NCBI GenBank assembly: GCA_017518935.1
Contig: JAFWTK010000317.1
Coordinates: forward strand, 1-35,971
Direction: 5' to 3'
DNA length: 35,971 nt
From: Prevotella sp.
GTDB taxonomy: Bacteria; Bacteroidota; Bacteroidia; Bacteroidales; Bacteroidaceae
The number at the start of each line of letters is the position of its first letter. Position 1 is the stretch's first letter. The position numbers and the translations under genes were made by a program. Positions 9,201 through 19,158 of the stretch are shown here, piece by piece. The notes under the pieces are model-generated. The model was not told the origin of the DNA, made no database searches, and was given only the letters and a program-made list of their open reading frames with translations.

Positions 9201-10853
9201 GGCAGTGGCTGTCAGTCCACTCAGGTTCCAGTGTCCGTAGTGCAACTGGCTCACGGTGGCGTCGGCGGTCAGGTGACTGCGGTTGGAAAGGAAGTCCGTG
9301 CCGTAGCCCTTGGCCCGTATCTCTGTCGAGAGGTGGTAGAGCGAGTCGTTGGGCATGAAATGGTGTAGGTTCAGGTTCTGTATCTTGATGTCTGCATCGT
9401 AGGTCATCAATTGAGTGGCCATATTTCCTTTTGTATCCAGGGGGATGGTGGCGTTGCCTTTCAGTGTCATGCTACCGTCGCCTTCCTGTGCCGTGAGGTC
9501 AGCAGCGTATCTGGTGCCGTCGGCCTTGATGGTGCCGTCGAGGCTGATGCCGTTGGGGATGCGGAAGTCTTTTGAGGGCATCAGACTGGAGGCAAAGTCC
9601 AGGTTCTGTGTCTTGGCATTCATGCGTATGTCTGCTTTCAGCCTTTTGGGGTCTGTCAGGTACCCTGCCGTACCGCTGGCGGTGGCGTGGAAGGCCGTTG
9701 GCAGGTTGATGTCCAAGCCCGTGAAGTCCATCTGTTGCATATTGCCGTTCACGGAGCCTTTGATGCTCAGGGGCTGGTTGGGGTATTGTCGGATGAAACT
9801 CTGCGGTATGTCGCTCAGGAGTTTGATCATATCCTGTTTGCCGATTTGGGCGTTCAGGCGCATCTTCATCTTCCCTGGGTTGTCGTCGCCAAAGGTGTTC
9901 AGGTCCATATCCACCTCCGTGAAGATGTCCGAGTCGGGTGTCTTCACGTAGAGGGCTGGTATCTGCATGTTGTCGAAGTTGGCATCAAATCTGATACTTC
10001 CTTTTATGTCGGTGATTTCCAGTCCTGTGCTCTTGTCTTTCAGGGCAGCCTTCCTGATGTAGAGGGAGGTGCCTGTGGGGGCGTAACTGAACTGGTCGAT
10101 TCCCAGTGTCATGTCCGACAGTCCGATGGGTTCATAGTCGAAACTGCAGCCCGTGCCGTCGAGACTGCCCACCTGGTAGATGCTCGTTCCGAGGTCTATG
10201 CGGGCCTCTCTGGCCACAGCCTGTCCCAGTAGCGTCCTCATGGCCACCGTGTCGCCAGGCAAGTGCAGGGTGAGGTCTGTCTGTCGGAAACTGAGGCTGT
10301 CGGCATTGATGATCCATTTGAGTGTCGATTCTGTGGTGTCCACGGCAGCCGTGTCGCTCAGGGCGATGTCGAGACGGGCATCCGTCAGTCTTGCACCATT
10401 CACCTCTGCCAGTTCCTTGTCCAAGTCGATGCCGTTGGAGCGCAGCCACAGTTCTCCCACGTCGCCCTTGATTCTGAGGTCGCTGATAAAGCCGTTGGTA
10501 TTGAGTTTTGTCTCTTGGAGTGCCAGTTGGTTGATGACCACCCGTTTCTTCCAGAGGGGCCATAATTGTATGTCTACGGTCAGGTGTTTCGTGTCGGCAA
10601 TGGTGTCAGTGACGTTGGGTAGTGAGTCGTTGGGGTGCAGGGCACGGAAATTGTCGAGTCCCAGGTTGAGTGGCCATTCCAGTCTGACGTACCCCACGGT
10701 GATGTCCATGCCTGTCTTCTCTGAGGCAATGGCAGCCACCTTCTGTACCGCCCAGTTCTGGACTGGCGGTAAGTAGAGCAATGCGGCGAGTATCAAGAAC
10801 AGCAGAATGGGTGTCAGAACCGCTATCCCAATCCACTTCCATATTCTTTTCAT
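6201..10853 (-). CDS. tamB: TamB-family translocation/assembly protein
   Basis: Very large (1550 residues) inner-membrane-anchored periplasmic protein. One transmembrane helix lies at about residues 8-27. A long beta-rich body follows, with repeated AsmA/TamB-type strands, and the C-terminal DUF490/TamB domain occupies the last 350 or so residues. TamB proteins are thought to form a hydrophobic groove spanning the periplasm that moves phospholipids to the outer membrane and to work with an Omp85 partner, here TamL encoded immediately downstream. I placed the start at the ATG at 10853. The frame stays open upstream to 10982, but that stretch contains the TACTTTTG promoter box, and only the chosen start gives a clean MKRIWKW membrane anchor. 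The stop TAG is at 6201-6203. Whether tamL is also translated by coupling is unclear. Confidence 0.9.
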   Translation of the reverse strand: MKRIWKWIGIAVLTPILLFLILAALLYLPPVQNWAVQKVAAIASEKTGMDITVGYVRLEWPLNLGLDNFRALHPNDSLPNVTDTIADTKHLTVDIQLWPLWKKRVVINQLALQETKLNTNGFISDLRIKGDVGELWLRSNGIDLDKELAEVNGARLTDARLDIALSDTAAVDTTESTLKWIINADSLSFRQTDLTLHLPGDTVAMRTLLGQAVAREARIDLGTSIYQVGSLDGTGCSFDYEPIGLSDMTLGIDQFSYAPTGTSLYIRKAALKDKSTGLEITDIKGSIRFDANFDNMQIPALYVKTPDSDIFTEVDMDLNTFGDDNPGKMKMRLNAQIGKQDMIKLLSDIPQSFIRQYPNQPLSIKGSVNGNMQQMDFTGLDINLPTAFHATASGTAGYLTDPKRLKADIRMNAKTQNLDFASSLMPSKDFRIPNGISLDGTIKADGTRYAADLTAQEGDGSMTLKGNATIPLDTKGNMATQLMTYDADIKIQNLNLHHFMPNDSLYHLSTEIRAKGYGTDFLSNRSHLTADATVSQLHYGHWNLSGLTATANLQNGRGQATLEGHNELFDGSIGIDALLDTKKLQGTISADLAKADLYEMRLLDKPLTIGLCGHVDVHSDFKQSHTVTGLLGDLYIATEKNLFHPDDLGLHLVTNSDTTYLRAQSGDLIVKLDASGGYEKVLRQMSVLSDSVMGQFEQKIIDQPAITRLLPTMKVHVESKRDNPLANFLKANNINFKELFLDLNTSPMTGINGKSYLYSLVYDSTRIDTFRLNLTQKGERLTYQGQVRNNKKNPQFVFNALFDGHLHEHGVLVGLRYYDANDKMGIRLGTTAEMEAEGIRFKLMPERPTIGYKEFNLNKDNYIFLTRTKGRQGLGRIQAKVDLIADDKTGLKIYTENQDSTMLQDLTVSINHLDLGELTSVLPYMPRITGYLQGDYHILQDQDAHISVASDMAVQNMTYEGSPIGNISTELVYLMKEDDTHAIEARLMLDDEEFGLLSGTYKGDGQIDAFFTMTRFPLSIANGFVPDQLVGLEGYGEGELTIKGTTTHPQVDGEIYVEDAYLVSQPYGVRMRFDNDPVRVVGSHLLLENFGLYAYNDEPLVMMGDVDFSDTDHITTNLQMRARNLLLINAKQEDKSIAFGKAYVNFFARLQGPVEQMNMRGRLDVLGSTDMTYMLLDSPLSTDNRLDELVKFTDFSDTTQVVVTRPTPTGFEADLNINVSQGAHIICNLNIDQTNYIDLMGGGDLRMKYNSEGIDLRGRYTLSNGEMKYSLPVIPLKTFTIKDGSYVEFTGDPMNPRLNITATERTKATVSNEGGATRSVAFDCGVIITKTLNDMGLEFIIEAPEDQSISGELATMSKEERGKIAVTMLTTGMYLADGNTSNFSMNSALSTFLQSEINNIAGSAFKTLDLSVGIDNSTDASGSMHTDYSFKFAKRLWNNRLKIQIGGKVSSGNDVAMGQNNSFFDNVTMEYRLNQNATQNLKLFYNQNVYDWLEGYTGEYGVGFLWRRELDNFWDIFRFWKKEQQPIPMRQSSIMQLRDSVRTDSIQQNR

Positions 10854-10876
10854 TCGTCTGTGTGCGATTGACGCTA

Positions 10877-10884
10877 CAAAAGTA
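10877..10884 (-). promoter_or_regulatory. Bacteroidota -7 promoter box for tamB-tamL
   Basis: TACTTTTG on the minus strand fits TAnnTTTG and lies 23 nt upstream of the tamB ATG at 10853. It supports the shorter tamB start, because a longer reading frame would run through the promoter. Confidence 0.65.
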
Positions 10885-10951
10885 CAACAATTCTCCGAAA
10901 AACGGTTCATCTTCGCCTTTTTTTTCACGAAAGGCGTTGTAAAACAGAAGA

Positions 10952-10977
10952 TGGGACTACTCTCGCGAGCCGTCCCA
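10952..10977 (-). terminator. Possible terminator hairpin after aroB
   Basis: TGGGAC (10952-10957) pairs with GTCCCA (10972-10977), and the loop contains the self-complementary CTCGCGAG. On the minus strand it is followed by ATCTTCTGTTTT. It lies between the aroB stop and the tamB promoter, a sensible place to separate the two units, although the T-run is not immediate. Confidence 0.45.
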
Positions 10978-11029
10978 CCCATTAGTTAGTAATATGTTAG
11001 GTAGAATAAAGTTGATTGGATATGGGTTG

Positions 11030-12079
11030 TCAGCACTCCCTGTAGAAGTCGAGTGCCTCGTAAATCTCTTCTTGCGTGGCAGTCTGGTTGATGCGGATGT
11101 CGCCGATGCCACCCAGCAGCGTGAAGTTGATGATGCCTGCCGTATTCTTCTTGTCGTGCGTCATCAGTTCCAGCAGGGTGGGGTAGTCGTCGCAGGTGAT
11201 GGTCATCTTACCGTAGTGCGCCTTGATGAAACTCACCGTCTGGTGCATCTTGTCGGAGGGGAAGCCTGTCTTCACGGCACTCAGGTAGAGTTCGCAGATG
11301 AGGCCGTAGGCAACGGCATAGCCGTGTAATATCGGATGCTTGCGCAGGGCGAACGACTCGAAGGCGTGTCCTGCGGTATGCCCCAGGTTGAGGGCTTTGC
11401 GGATGCCTTGCTCCGTAGGGTCTTCCGTCACGATGCGCTGCTTCACGGCCACAGACTCTTCTACCATCCTTTGTAACAGCCCGAAGTCGGGTGCCTCTAC
11501 CTCAAAGTTGAGCAGTTCCGCCCACATCTGTTCGTTGGAGATAAGTCCGTGTTTCAGCATCTCGGCATAGCCGGAGAGGATATTCTCCTGATCCAGCGTA
11601 CGCAGGAATCGCGTGTCGAGAATCACGCTGGCGGCATTGTTGAAGACGCCGATCTCGTTTTTCAGTCCCCTGAAGTTGATGCCCGTCTTTCCGCCCACGG
11701 AGGCGTCGACCATCGAGAGCAGCGTGGTGGGGATGTTGATGTAGTTGATGCCCCTTTTGAAGGTGGAGGCTGCAAAGCCCCCCAGGTCTGTCACCATACC
11801 GCCACCTATATTAATTAATAAGGTGTGACGGGTGGCGCCACCCTTGCCCAACTCTTCCCAGACATGTGCCAACGACTCTATGGTCTTATGGGTGTCTGTG
11901 GCACCTATGACGATGGTCTGCGCCCCTTTCAGGCAGTCGAAGTCTGCTATCAGCGGCACACAGGCTTTCTGCGTTGTCTCGTCGGCAAGAAGGAATATCC
12001 TGTCGTGCTCGCACTCGCCAATGGCCTGCGTCAGCGTCTGTTCCAGACTGTCGGCAATAATCACTTTCTGTGGACTCAT
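11030..12079 (-). CDS. aroB: 3-dehydroquinate synthase
   Basis: Cytoplasmic NAD- and metal-dependent enzyme of the shikimate pathway that cyclises DAHP to 3-dehydroquinate. The 349-residue protein carries the nucleotide-binding GGGMVTDLGGF, the following TFKRG and IPTTLLSMVDASVGGKTGIN block, and the metal-ligand histidines in LNLGHTAGHAFE. Length is normal for the family. It appears to be a single-gene unit: a TACCTTTG promoter box lies at 12107-12114, 27 nt upstream of the ATG at 12079, and a candidate terminator lies beyond the stop. It is divergent from the outer-membrane receptor gene on the plus strand, with 162 bp between them. Confidence 0.95.
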   Translation of the reverse strand: MSPQKVIIADSLEQTLTQAIGECEHDRIFLLADETTQKACVPLIADFDCLKGAQTIVIGATDTHKTIESLAHVWEELGKGGATRHTLLINIGGGMVTDLGGFAASTFKRGINYINIPTTLLSMVDASVGGKTGINFRGLKNEIGVFNNAASVILDTRFLRTLDQENILSGYAEMLKHGLISNEQMWAELLNFEVEAPDFGLLQRMVEESVAVKQRIVTEDPTEQGIRKALNLGHTAGHAFESFALRKHPILHGYAVAYGLICELYLSAVKTGFPSDKMHQTVSFIKAHYGKMTITCDDYPTLLELMTHDKKNTAGIINFTLLGGIGDIRINQTATQEEIYEALDFYREC

Positions 12080-12106
12080 GCTACGGTTGATGTCTTAAAT
12101 TCCGTG

Positions 12107-12114
12107 CAAAGGTA
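12107..12114 (-). promoter_or_regulatory. Bacteroidota -7 promoter box for aroB
   Basis: TACCTTTG followed by CACGG on the minus strand, 27 nt upstream of the aroB start codon. It matches the consensus TAnnTTTG. Confidence 0.72.
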
Positions 12115-12241
12115 TATTAATTATTCTGAAATCGTGTACAAATTGGTAAATAATTGTCGATTTTACCCTTTTTTTTTCAAATCCATTAAACTTTTCTTCA
12201 CAGGATGCGTCAAAAACACAAAATTTCAATAAAAACTATCA

Positions 12242-15316
<3,075 letters not shown>

Positions 15317-15344
15317 GCCGAACCAACCCACTACATAAACGAAA

Positions 15345-15376
15345 AATCATCCCCTACATAATCGATAATCATCCCC
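15345..15376 (+). repeat. Short direct repeat before the receptor terminator
   Basis: AATCATCCCC occurs at 15345-15354 and again at 15367-15376, 22 bp apart. The second copy is the left arm of the terminator stem, so the first could pair with the same right arm. Confidence 0.5.
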
Positions 15377-15399
15377 AGTCCTCTCGGCTGGGGATGATT
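15367..15399 (+). terminator. Rho-independent terminator after the receptor gene
   Basis: AATCATCCCCAG (15367-15378) pairs perfectly with CTGGGGATGATT (15388-15399) across a 9-nt loop, then CTGTTT. The stem reads equally well on the minus strand, where it sits directly after the stop of a short glycine-rich reading frame. Confidence 0.85.
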
Positions 15400-15403
15400 C
15401 TGT

Positions 15404-15550
15404 TTAGATGGGGCCGTGACCCGTACAACTCGTAGTCGTGTTGCCGCCCTGGTCGATGGTTCCAGTGCCGCCACCATTGCCGCCCTGGGTATCTGAGCGA
15501 GGAAGTGAACCGTCCTCACTGCAGAACCGAAGGAAGATTCTCTTCGATAT
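15404..15550 (-). pseudogene. Possible remnant or unrecognised small glycine-rich peptide
   Basis: On the minus strand a frame ending with TAA at 15404-15406 encodes a C-terminal segment with SEDGSLPRSDTQGG, GGGTGTIDQGG and a final SCTGHGPI. No ATG, GTG or TTG in a convincing place was found after the coaE terminator (15563-15587), so an intact gene cannot be shown. The composition (Gly/Thr/Asp/Ser) resembles tails of short Bacteroidota secreted peptides, and the stop abuts a hairpin that would terminate a minus-strand transcript. It may be the decayed 3' end of a small gene, a gene with an unusual start, or chance. Confidence 0.25.
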
Positions 15551-15562
15551 ACGGTAAAAAGT

Positions 15563-15587
15563 AAAGGGCTTCTTAAGGAAGCCCTTT
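15563..15587 (-). terminator. Rho-independent terminator after coaE
   Basis: AAAGGGCTTC (15563-15572) pairs perfectly with GAAGCCCTTT (15578-15587) around a 5-nt loop, and on the minus strand it continues into ACTTTTTACC. It begins 4 nt after the coaE fusion stop codon, so it ends the nusB-yajC-ybbR-coaE operon. Confidence 0.85.
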
Positions 15588-15591
15588 AGTC

Positions 15592-16554
15592 TTATTGTCT
15601 GTCGTCGATGTTGTCGCCTTCGGTGGGGGCGACATCGGACTTGAAATCGGTGATACCTGCCTCGACGAGGATATTGTACCAGGTGATGAGTTTCTTGATG
15701 TGGCTGTTCTGCACACGGTCGCGATCCCACTCGGGGAGCACCTTGGTGAAGTAGTCCTGCAACTCCTTGGGCGAGGCTTTCTTCTCATCGATGCTGGCTT
15801 TCTTGCCCTCTTCGAGCGTCTTGATATTCTCGAGGACATCCATTAGGGGCACGTCATCGGTCTGGGTGAACATGGCGACATCACCTAAGGAGGTGATGCG
15901 GTCGGTGGCGAAAGCCGGCAGACGGCGGTGGGTGGCGTCGAGAGCCTCAACGATGAGGCTGTTCTTGCCTCGTGTGACGAGTTTGTAAAGGCCGGGCTTA
16001 CCGGCGATGGCTAAAATGGTTTCTTTCATTGCATTTAATATTTGTTTGATTTGTTTATCGATATCTGTAGTGCCGTCGTTGACAATCTCGAAGTGGGCAC
16101 GGCGGCGCACCTCGTCCTGCGGCAGTTGACGGCTCATCCATTCGAGGACTTTCTCCCGTGAGATATGGTCGCGCTCCATGACGCGACGGATGCGCACCTC
16201 GTCGGGGGCGGTGACCACGATGGCCTTGTCGACCAGACGGATGGCACCCGACTCGTAGAGGATGGCGCTCTCCATCCATTGCAGGCCACTCTGCTCGAAG
16301 TCGCGGAAGACAGCGGGATGCACAATGGCGTCGATGGCCTTGGCGTTTTGCTCTGACCCCAACAAGAATCTGGCTATGTCGGCCTTTTCGAGCGAGCCTA
16401 CCAGTGCCTTCAACTGCTGTTGGAGTTCGGAAGAGGTGCGGATGAGACGCTTGGCGGCGCTGTCGCAGTCGTAGACCTGTATGCCACGGGCTTCTAAACG
16501 CTTGCAGACGTAACTCTTTCCGCTGCCTATGCCGCCTGTGATGCCGATCTTCAT
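15592..16554 (-). CDS. coaE: Dephospho-CoA kinase fused in frame to a DUF5606 domain
   Basis: The first 175 residues are dephospho-CoA kinase, which performs the last step of coenzyme A synthesis (ATP-dependent 3'-phosphorylation). The P-loop GGIGSGKS is at residues 7-14, followed by the DCD acid triplet and the VVTAPDEVRIRRVMERD lid region. From Met176 the frame continues without a stop into about 145 residues matching DUF5606 (TILAIAGKPGLYKL and so on), a small protein usually encoded separately after coaE in Bacteroidota. Either the two are translated as one 320-residue protein, or the internal ATG at 16029 is used as a second start. The coaE ATG at 16554 overlaps the ybbR stop as ATGA. 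An upstream open extension to 16653 lies inside ybbR and is rejected. Confidence 0.88.
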   Translation of the reverse strand: MKIGITGGIGSGKSYVCKRLEARGIQVYDCDSAAKRLIRTSSELQQQLKALVGSLEKADIARFLLGSEQNAKAIDAIVHPAVFRDFEQSGLQWMESAILYESGAIRLVDKAIVVTAPDEVRIRRVMERDHISREKVLEWMSRQLPQDEVRRRAHFEIVNDGTTDIDKQIKQILNAMKETILAIAGKPGLYKLVTRGKNSLIVEALDATHRRLPAFATDRITSLGDVAMFTQTDDVPLMDVLENIKTLEEGKKASIDEKKASPKELQDYFTKVLPEWDRDRVQNSHIKKLITWYNILVEAGITDFKSDVAPTEGDNIDDRQ

Positions 16555-17534
16555 AGTTCGCTCTGGTCTTCTTCGATGAGGTAGTCCACAGCATCGGTGC
16601 TCAGACGGGCACGTGAGATGCCTGGAGGTGCCTTCTTCAAGTAGATGCGGCATTTCTCCGAAGGACTGGCCTTCATTTCCTTATAGTCGGCCACGACGGT
16701 GAAATCCTCATAGGTCAGGTTCTTATAGACGCTGGCACCTGCTACGAAATGGACGGTGACCCTGGAGGGGAAAGTGCGTAGTACCTTGCCTGGGGGCATG
16801 TTGATGCCCTGGATGGGTACGCCCTCGATATCCTCGTCGGTGAGCACGTCGGTGAAGAAGCCCACCTTGACCATGTCTGGTACGGTCTTCACACCCTTGC
16901 TCCGGGCCAAGTGGACATTGACGAACAGCGTGTCGCGGAAGTTGGCGTAGTTCAACTGCTCGGTATACATGGTGGTGATGCTGTCGAGTTTCTCCGTGGA
17001 GGCATATACATCGACACTGTCGGGCCAATACTGTACACGGGAGATGAAATAGAGTTCATCAGGAATGACACGACCACTCCATCTGACGGGCACGCGCTTC
17101 TTGGCACCGTAGTTGAAGTAGTAGTCCAACTTCTCAGGCTTGATGGCTGTGATAGTGGAACTGTTGGCCAGTTGCTGGTAGACCAGTTTCTGCAATTCAT
17201 TGGCGGAAACGATACCCGTCCCGTTATTACGGGCGTGGGAGGAGAAATTGAGCATGATGTTTTTCAGACCATCAACATACATATAGGTGGCAAGGGTGAT
17301 GCCCTTATCGCGGATCGTTACGCGTAAGGTGTCGGTCTCGTCGGAGGTGAGTACCACATTTTGAGGGATGTTGGTGATGGTGACTGGTATGCTAAACTCC
17401 TTCTCGTAAGTCTCGTTCAGGGTCATGAAAAGCCAGAACACACCAGAAAGTGCGAGGAAGAATAAAAAGAGCAGAAACTCCTTGTTGACTTGGCTAAACA
17501 GGAGTTCCCGAAGAACTTTCCAAAACTTCCGCAT
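16551..17534 (-). CDS. YbbR-like domain protein (CdaR-type)
   Basis: Membrane-anchored extracytoplasmic protein of 327 residues. A single transmembrane helix lies at about residues 20-38 (FLLFLFFLALSGVFWLFM), after which the chain is beta-rich with YbbR-type repeats such as FSIPVTITNIPQNV. In Firmicutes the related CdaR regulates a diadenylate cyclase. In Bacteroidota the protein is normally encoded between yajC and coaE, as here, and its job is not established. The start at 17534 is 9 bp downstream of the yajC stop, and its stop overlaps the coaE start, consistent with one operon. Confidence 0.8.
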   Translation of the reverse strand: MRKFWKVLRELLFSQVNKEFLLFLFFLALSGVFWLFMTLNETYEKEFSIPVTITNIPQNVVLTSDETDTLRVTIRDKGITLATYMYVDGLKNIMLNFSSHARNNGTGIVSANELQKLVYQQLANSSTITAIKPEKLDYYFNYGAKKRVPVRWSGRVIPDELYFISRVQYWPDSVDVYASTEKLDSITTMYTEQLNYANFRDTLFVNVHLARSKGVKTVPDMVKVGFFTDVLTDEDIEGVPIQGINMPPGKVLRTFPSRVTVHFVAGASVYKNLTYEDFTVVADYKEMKASPSEKCRIYLKKAPPGISRARLSTDAVDYLIEEDQSEL

Positions 17535-17543
17535 ACAGGCAGA

Positions 17544-17861
17544 CTATTTTTGAATAGGTGTCCCCATGTCCTTATAGACAGAGGTCTTCTCTACTGTGAC
17601 GACCACGTCGCGTGCAATCTTCACATCGACAGTGTTCTTGGCGAGGTCGATGCTCTTGACGACACCGTGGATACCGCCGCCAGTGACGATTTCCGTGCCT
17701 TCCGTCAGTTCGTTCTGGAACTTCTGGATTTCCTTCTGTTTCTTCTGCTGCGGCTTGATCATGAAGAACCACATGATGGCGAAGATGGCCACCATCATGA
17801 TAATCATACTCATTCCGCTTCCTTGTCCTGCTGCCTGGGCAACTAAAATCAAATTTGTCAT
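17544..17861 (-). CDS. yajC: Preprotein translocase auxiliary subunit YajC
   Basis: Small inner-membrane protein of 105 residues that associates with the Sec translocon (SecDF-YajC) in bacteria. One transmembrane helix lies at about residues 17-37 (MSMIIMMVAIFAIMWFFMI), immediately followed by the family signature IKPQQKKQKE. The cytoplasmic C-terminal half contains the typical GTEIVTGGGIHGVV segment. It sits 20 bp after nusB and 9 bp before ybbR, in the order usual for Bacteroidota. Confidence 0.93.
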   Translation of the reverse strand: MTNLILVAQAAGQGSGMSMIIMMVAIFAIMWFFMIKPQQKKQKEIQKFQNELTEGTEIVTGGGIHGVVKSIDLAKNTVDVKIARDVVVTVEKTSVYKDMGTPIQK

Positions 17862-17881
17862 ATTAATACCTTATTATTATT

Positions 17882-18913
17882 TTACTCATCCTTTCTAATG
17901 ATGCGCTTTCTGCCGGAGGGTTTTACCTTCACAGCCTTCATCACCTTGGGCGCCTTGGGAACCTTTGCGGCCTTTTCGGGCTTCGGTTCAATATACTTCG
18001 TCAACTTACCCGTGTCGATGAGGTGACGGGCGATGGCGTCGAGCATGCCGTTGATGTAGCCACCGCTCTTATGGGTGGAGTAGAGTTTGGCCAGATCGAC
18101 GAACTCGTTGATGGTGACGCTGATGGGGATGTTGGGGAAGGTGAGTATTTCGGCAATGGCGATCTGCATGATGACCACATCCATGTAGGCCAACCGTGAA
18201 AAGTCCCAGTTGCGCGAGGCCTCGCTCATGTAGCGCTGGTACTCGTCGGCATTGAGGATGGCTGAGCGGAACAACTTGCGGGCGAAGTCCTTCTCCTCGT
18301 CGCTGTCCCACTCGGGTAATAGTTCCTGCTTGATACCGTTCTGCTCATCGAAGCGCTTGATGGTTTTAAGCACGAAGGTATCGACAATCTCCTTGTCGTC
18401 GTTCCAGTAGAGGCTGACCTCTTCGAGGACAGCATCCAGGTCGGAATTATTTTGGATTAGGGTACGGTAGATCTTGCGCCACAACTCACGGTCGGCGTCA
18501 TAGTTGTCGTCTGTGCTGGCCATATAGGCCTGATAAATCTCACTGCCTTCGATGAGTTCATAGAGTTTTGCCACGAACTCCTGGTCATCGCTCCACGTGT
18601 GTTTCTGAGTGCTGATGAACTCATTGAGTTCCTTGTTCTCTTCCAGTTGCAGGGCAAACCGGTTGAGCGTGAACTTCTGTGAGGGTGGTTCCGTGCCTTC
18701 TCTCTGGGCGCGGGTGGTGAGCACTTCGTTCCGACGACGGGCCTCCTTCGTGACTGCCACGATGAGGGCCAGCAGGTAATTGTAAAGGTCATAGGCCTTT
18801 GACAGACTGAAGAATAGTTCCTTCTCTGCCGAGTCGATGTTCTTGTTACCGTTTTGATAGTATGCATAGGTTAACTGAACAATCTTTGTACGAATAATTT
18901 CTCTGTTGATCAT
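17882..18913 (-). CDS. nusB: Transcription antitermination factor NusB (long Bacteroidota form)
   Basis: RNA-binding transcription factor that joins the rRNA antitermination complex with NusE (ribosomal protein S10). At 343 residues it is far longer than the roughly 140-residue E. coli protein. The canonical NusB fold is in the C-terminal half, visible as the helix MDVVIMQIAIAEIL, FPNIPISVTINEFVDLAK and INGMLDAIARHL. The N-terminal 170 residues form the helical extension known from Bacteroidota. A lysine-rich, low-complexity tail (about residues 308-343, PKAPKVMKAVKVK) could add RNA affinity. It is the first gene of its operon and has a TAATTTTG promoter box at 18957-18964, 43 nt upstream of the ATG. 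Confidence 0.9.
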   Translation of the reverse strand: MINREIIRTKIVQLTYAYYQNGNKNIDSAEKELFFSLSKAYDLYNYLLALIVAVTKEARRRNEVLTTRAQREGTEPPSQKFTLNRFALQLEENKELNEFISTQKHTWSDDQEFVAKLYELIEGSEIYQAYMASTDDNYDADRELWRKIYRTLIQNNSDLDAVLEEVSLYWNDDKEIVDTFVLKTIKRFDEQNGIKQELLPEWDSDEEKDFARKLFRSAILNADEYQRYMSEASRNWDFSRLAYMDVVIMQIAIAEILTFPNIPISVTINEFVDLAKLYSTHKSGGYINGMLDAIARHLIDTGKLTKYIEPKPEKAAKVPKAPKVMKAVKVKPSGRKRIIRKDE

Positions 18914-18956
18914 CTCACTTGATGCTTTTAAAGTTTATATTTTAAGTTTACGATTG

Positions 18957-18964
18957 CAAAATTA
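18957..18964 (-). promoter_or_regulatory. Bacteroidota -7 promoter box for the nusB operon
   Basis: TAATTTTG then CAATCG on the minus strand, 43 nt upstream of the nusB ATG. It fits TAnnTTTG. Confidence 0.6.
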
Positions 18965-19022
18965 GATATTTTTCCTCGATTATGCAAGAAAAAGACAGAA
19001 AAAATAGTTAAAAAAAGAAACT

Positions 19023-19050
19023 TTTTCACTTTTCACTATTCACTTTTCAC
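19023..19050 (+). repeat. Heptad repeat array (copy 3) upstream of rplY
   Basis: Four 7-bp units, TTTTCAC, TTTTCAC, TATTCAC and TTTTCAC, are followed by TTTTTTATTG and then the TACCTTTG promoter box. The orientation relative to the promoter is the same as in copies 1 and 2. Confidence 0.85.
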
Positions 19051-19060
19051 TTTTTTATTG

Positions 19061-19068
19061 TACCTTTG
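19061..19068 (+). promoter_or_regulatory. Bacteroidota -7 promoter box for the rplY operon
   Basis: TACCTTTG then CACC, 90 nt upstream of the rplY ATG. The resulting leader of about 85 nt is the longest in the window and contains a small possible hairpin, AATTAAG (19114-19120) with CTTAATT (19136-19142). No known riboswitch was recognised in it. Confidence 0.75.
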
Positions 19069-19158
19069 CACCGCTTTTTCCGAAAGCACAACGAAAGAAC
19101 TCGTGTGATGGTGAATTAAGCAGTCGTATTAACAACTTAATTTTAGAGTAACACAATT

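Noticed and set aside
10854..10982. N-terminal extension of tamB
   Set aside because: The open frame runs through the TACTTTTG promoter box and would bury the membrane anchor behind 43 atypical residues. The ATG at 10853 is the better start.
16555..16653. N-terminal extension of coaE
   Set aside because: It lies inside ybbR in another frame. The P-loop N-terminus at 16554 is canonical and overlaps the ybbR stop as ATGA.
19069..19158. Riboswitch or preQ1 aptamer in the rplY leader
   Set aside because: Only a weak 7-bp stem is visible and no preQ1 or other aptamer consensus was recognised. queF is five genes downstream.
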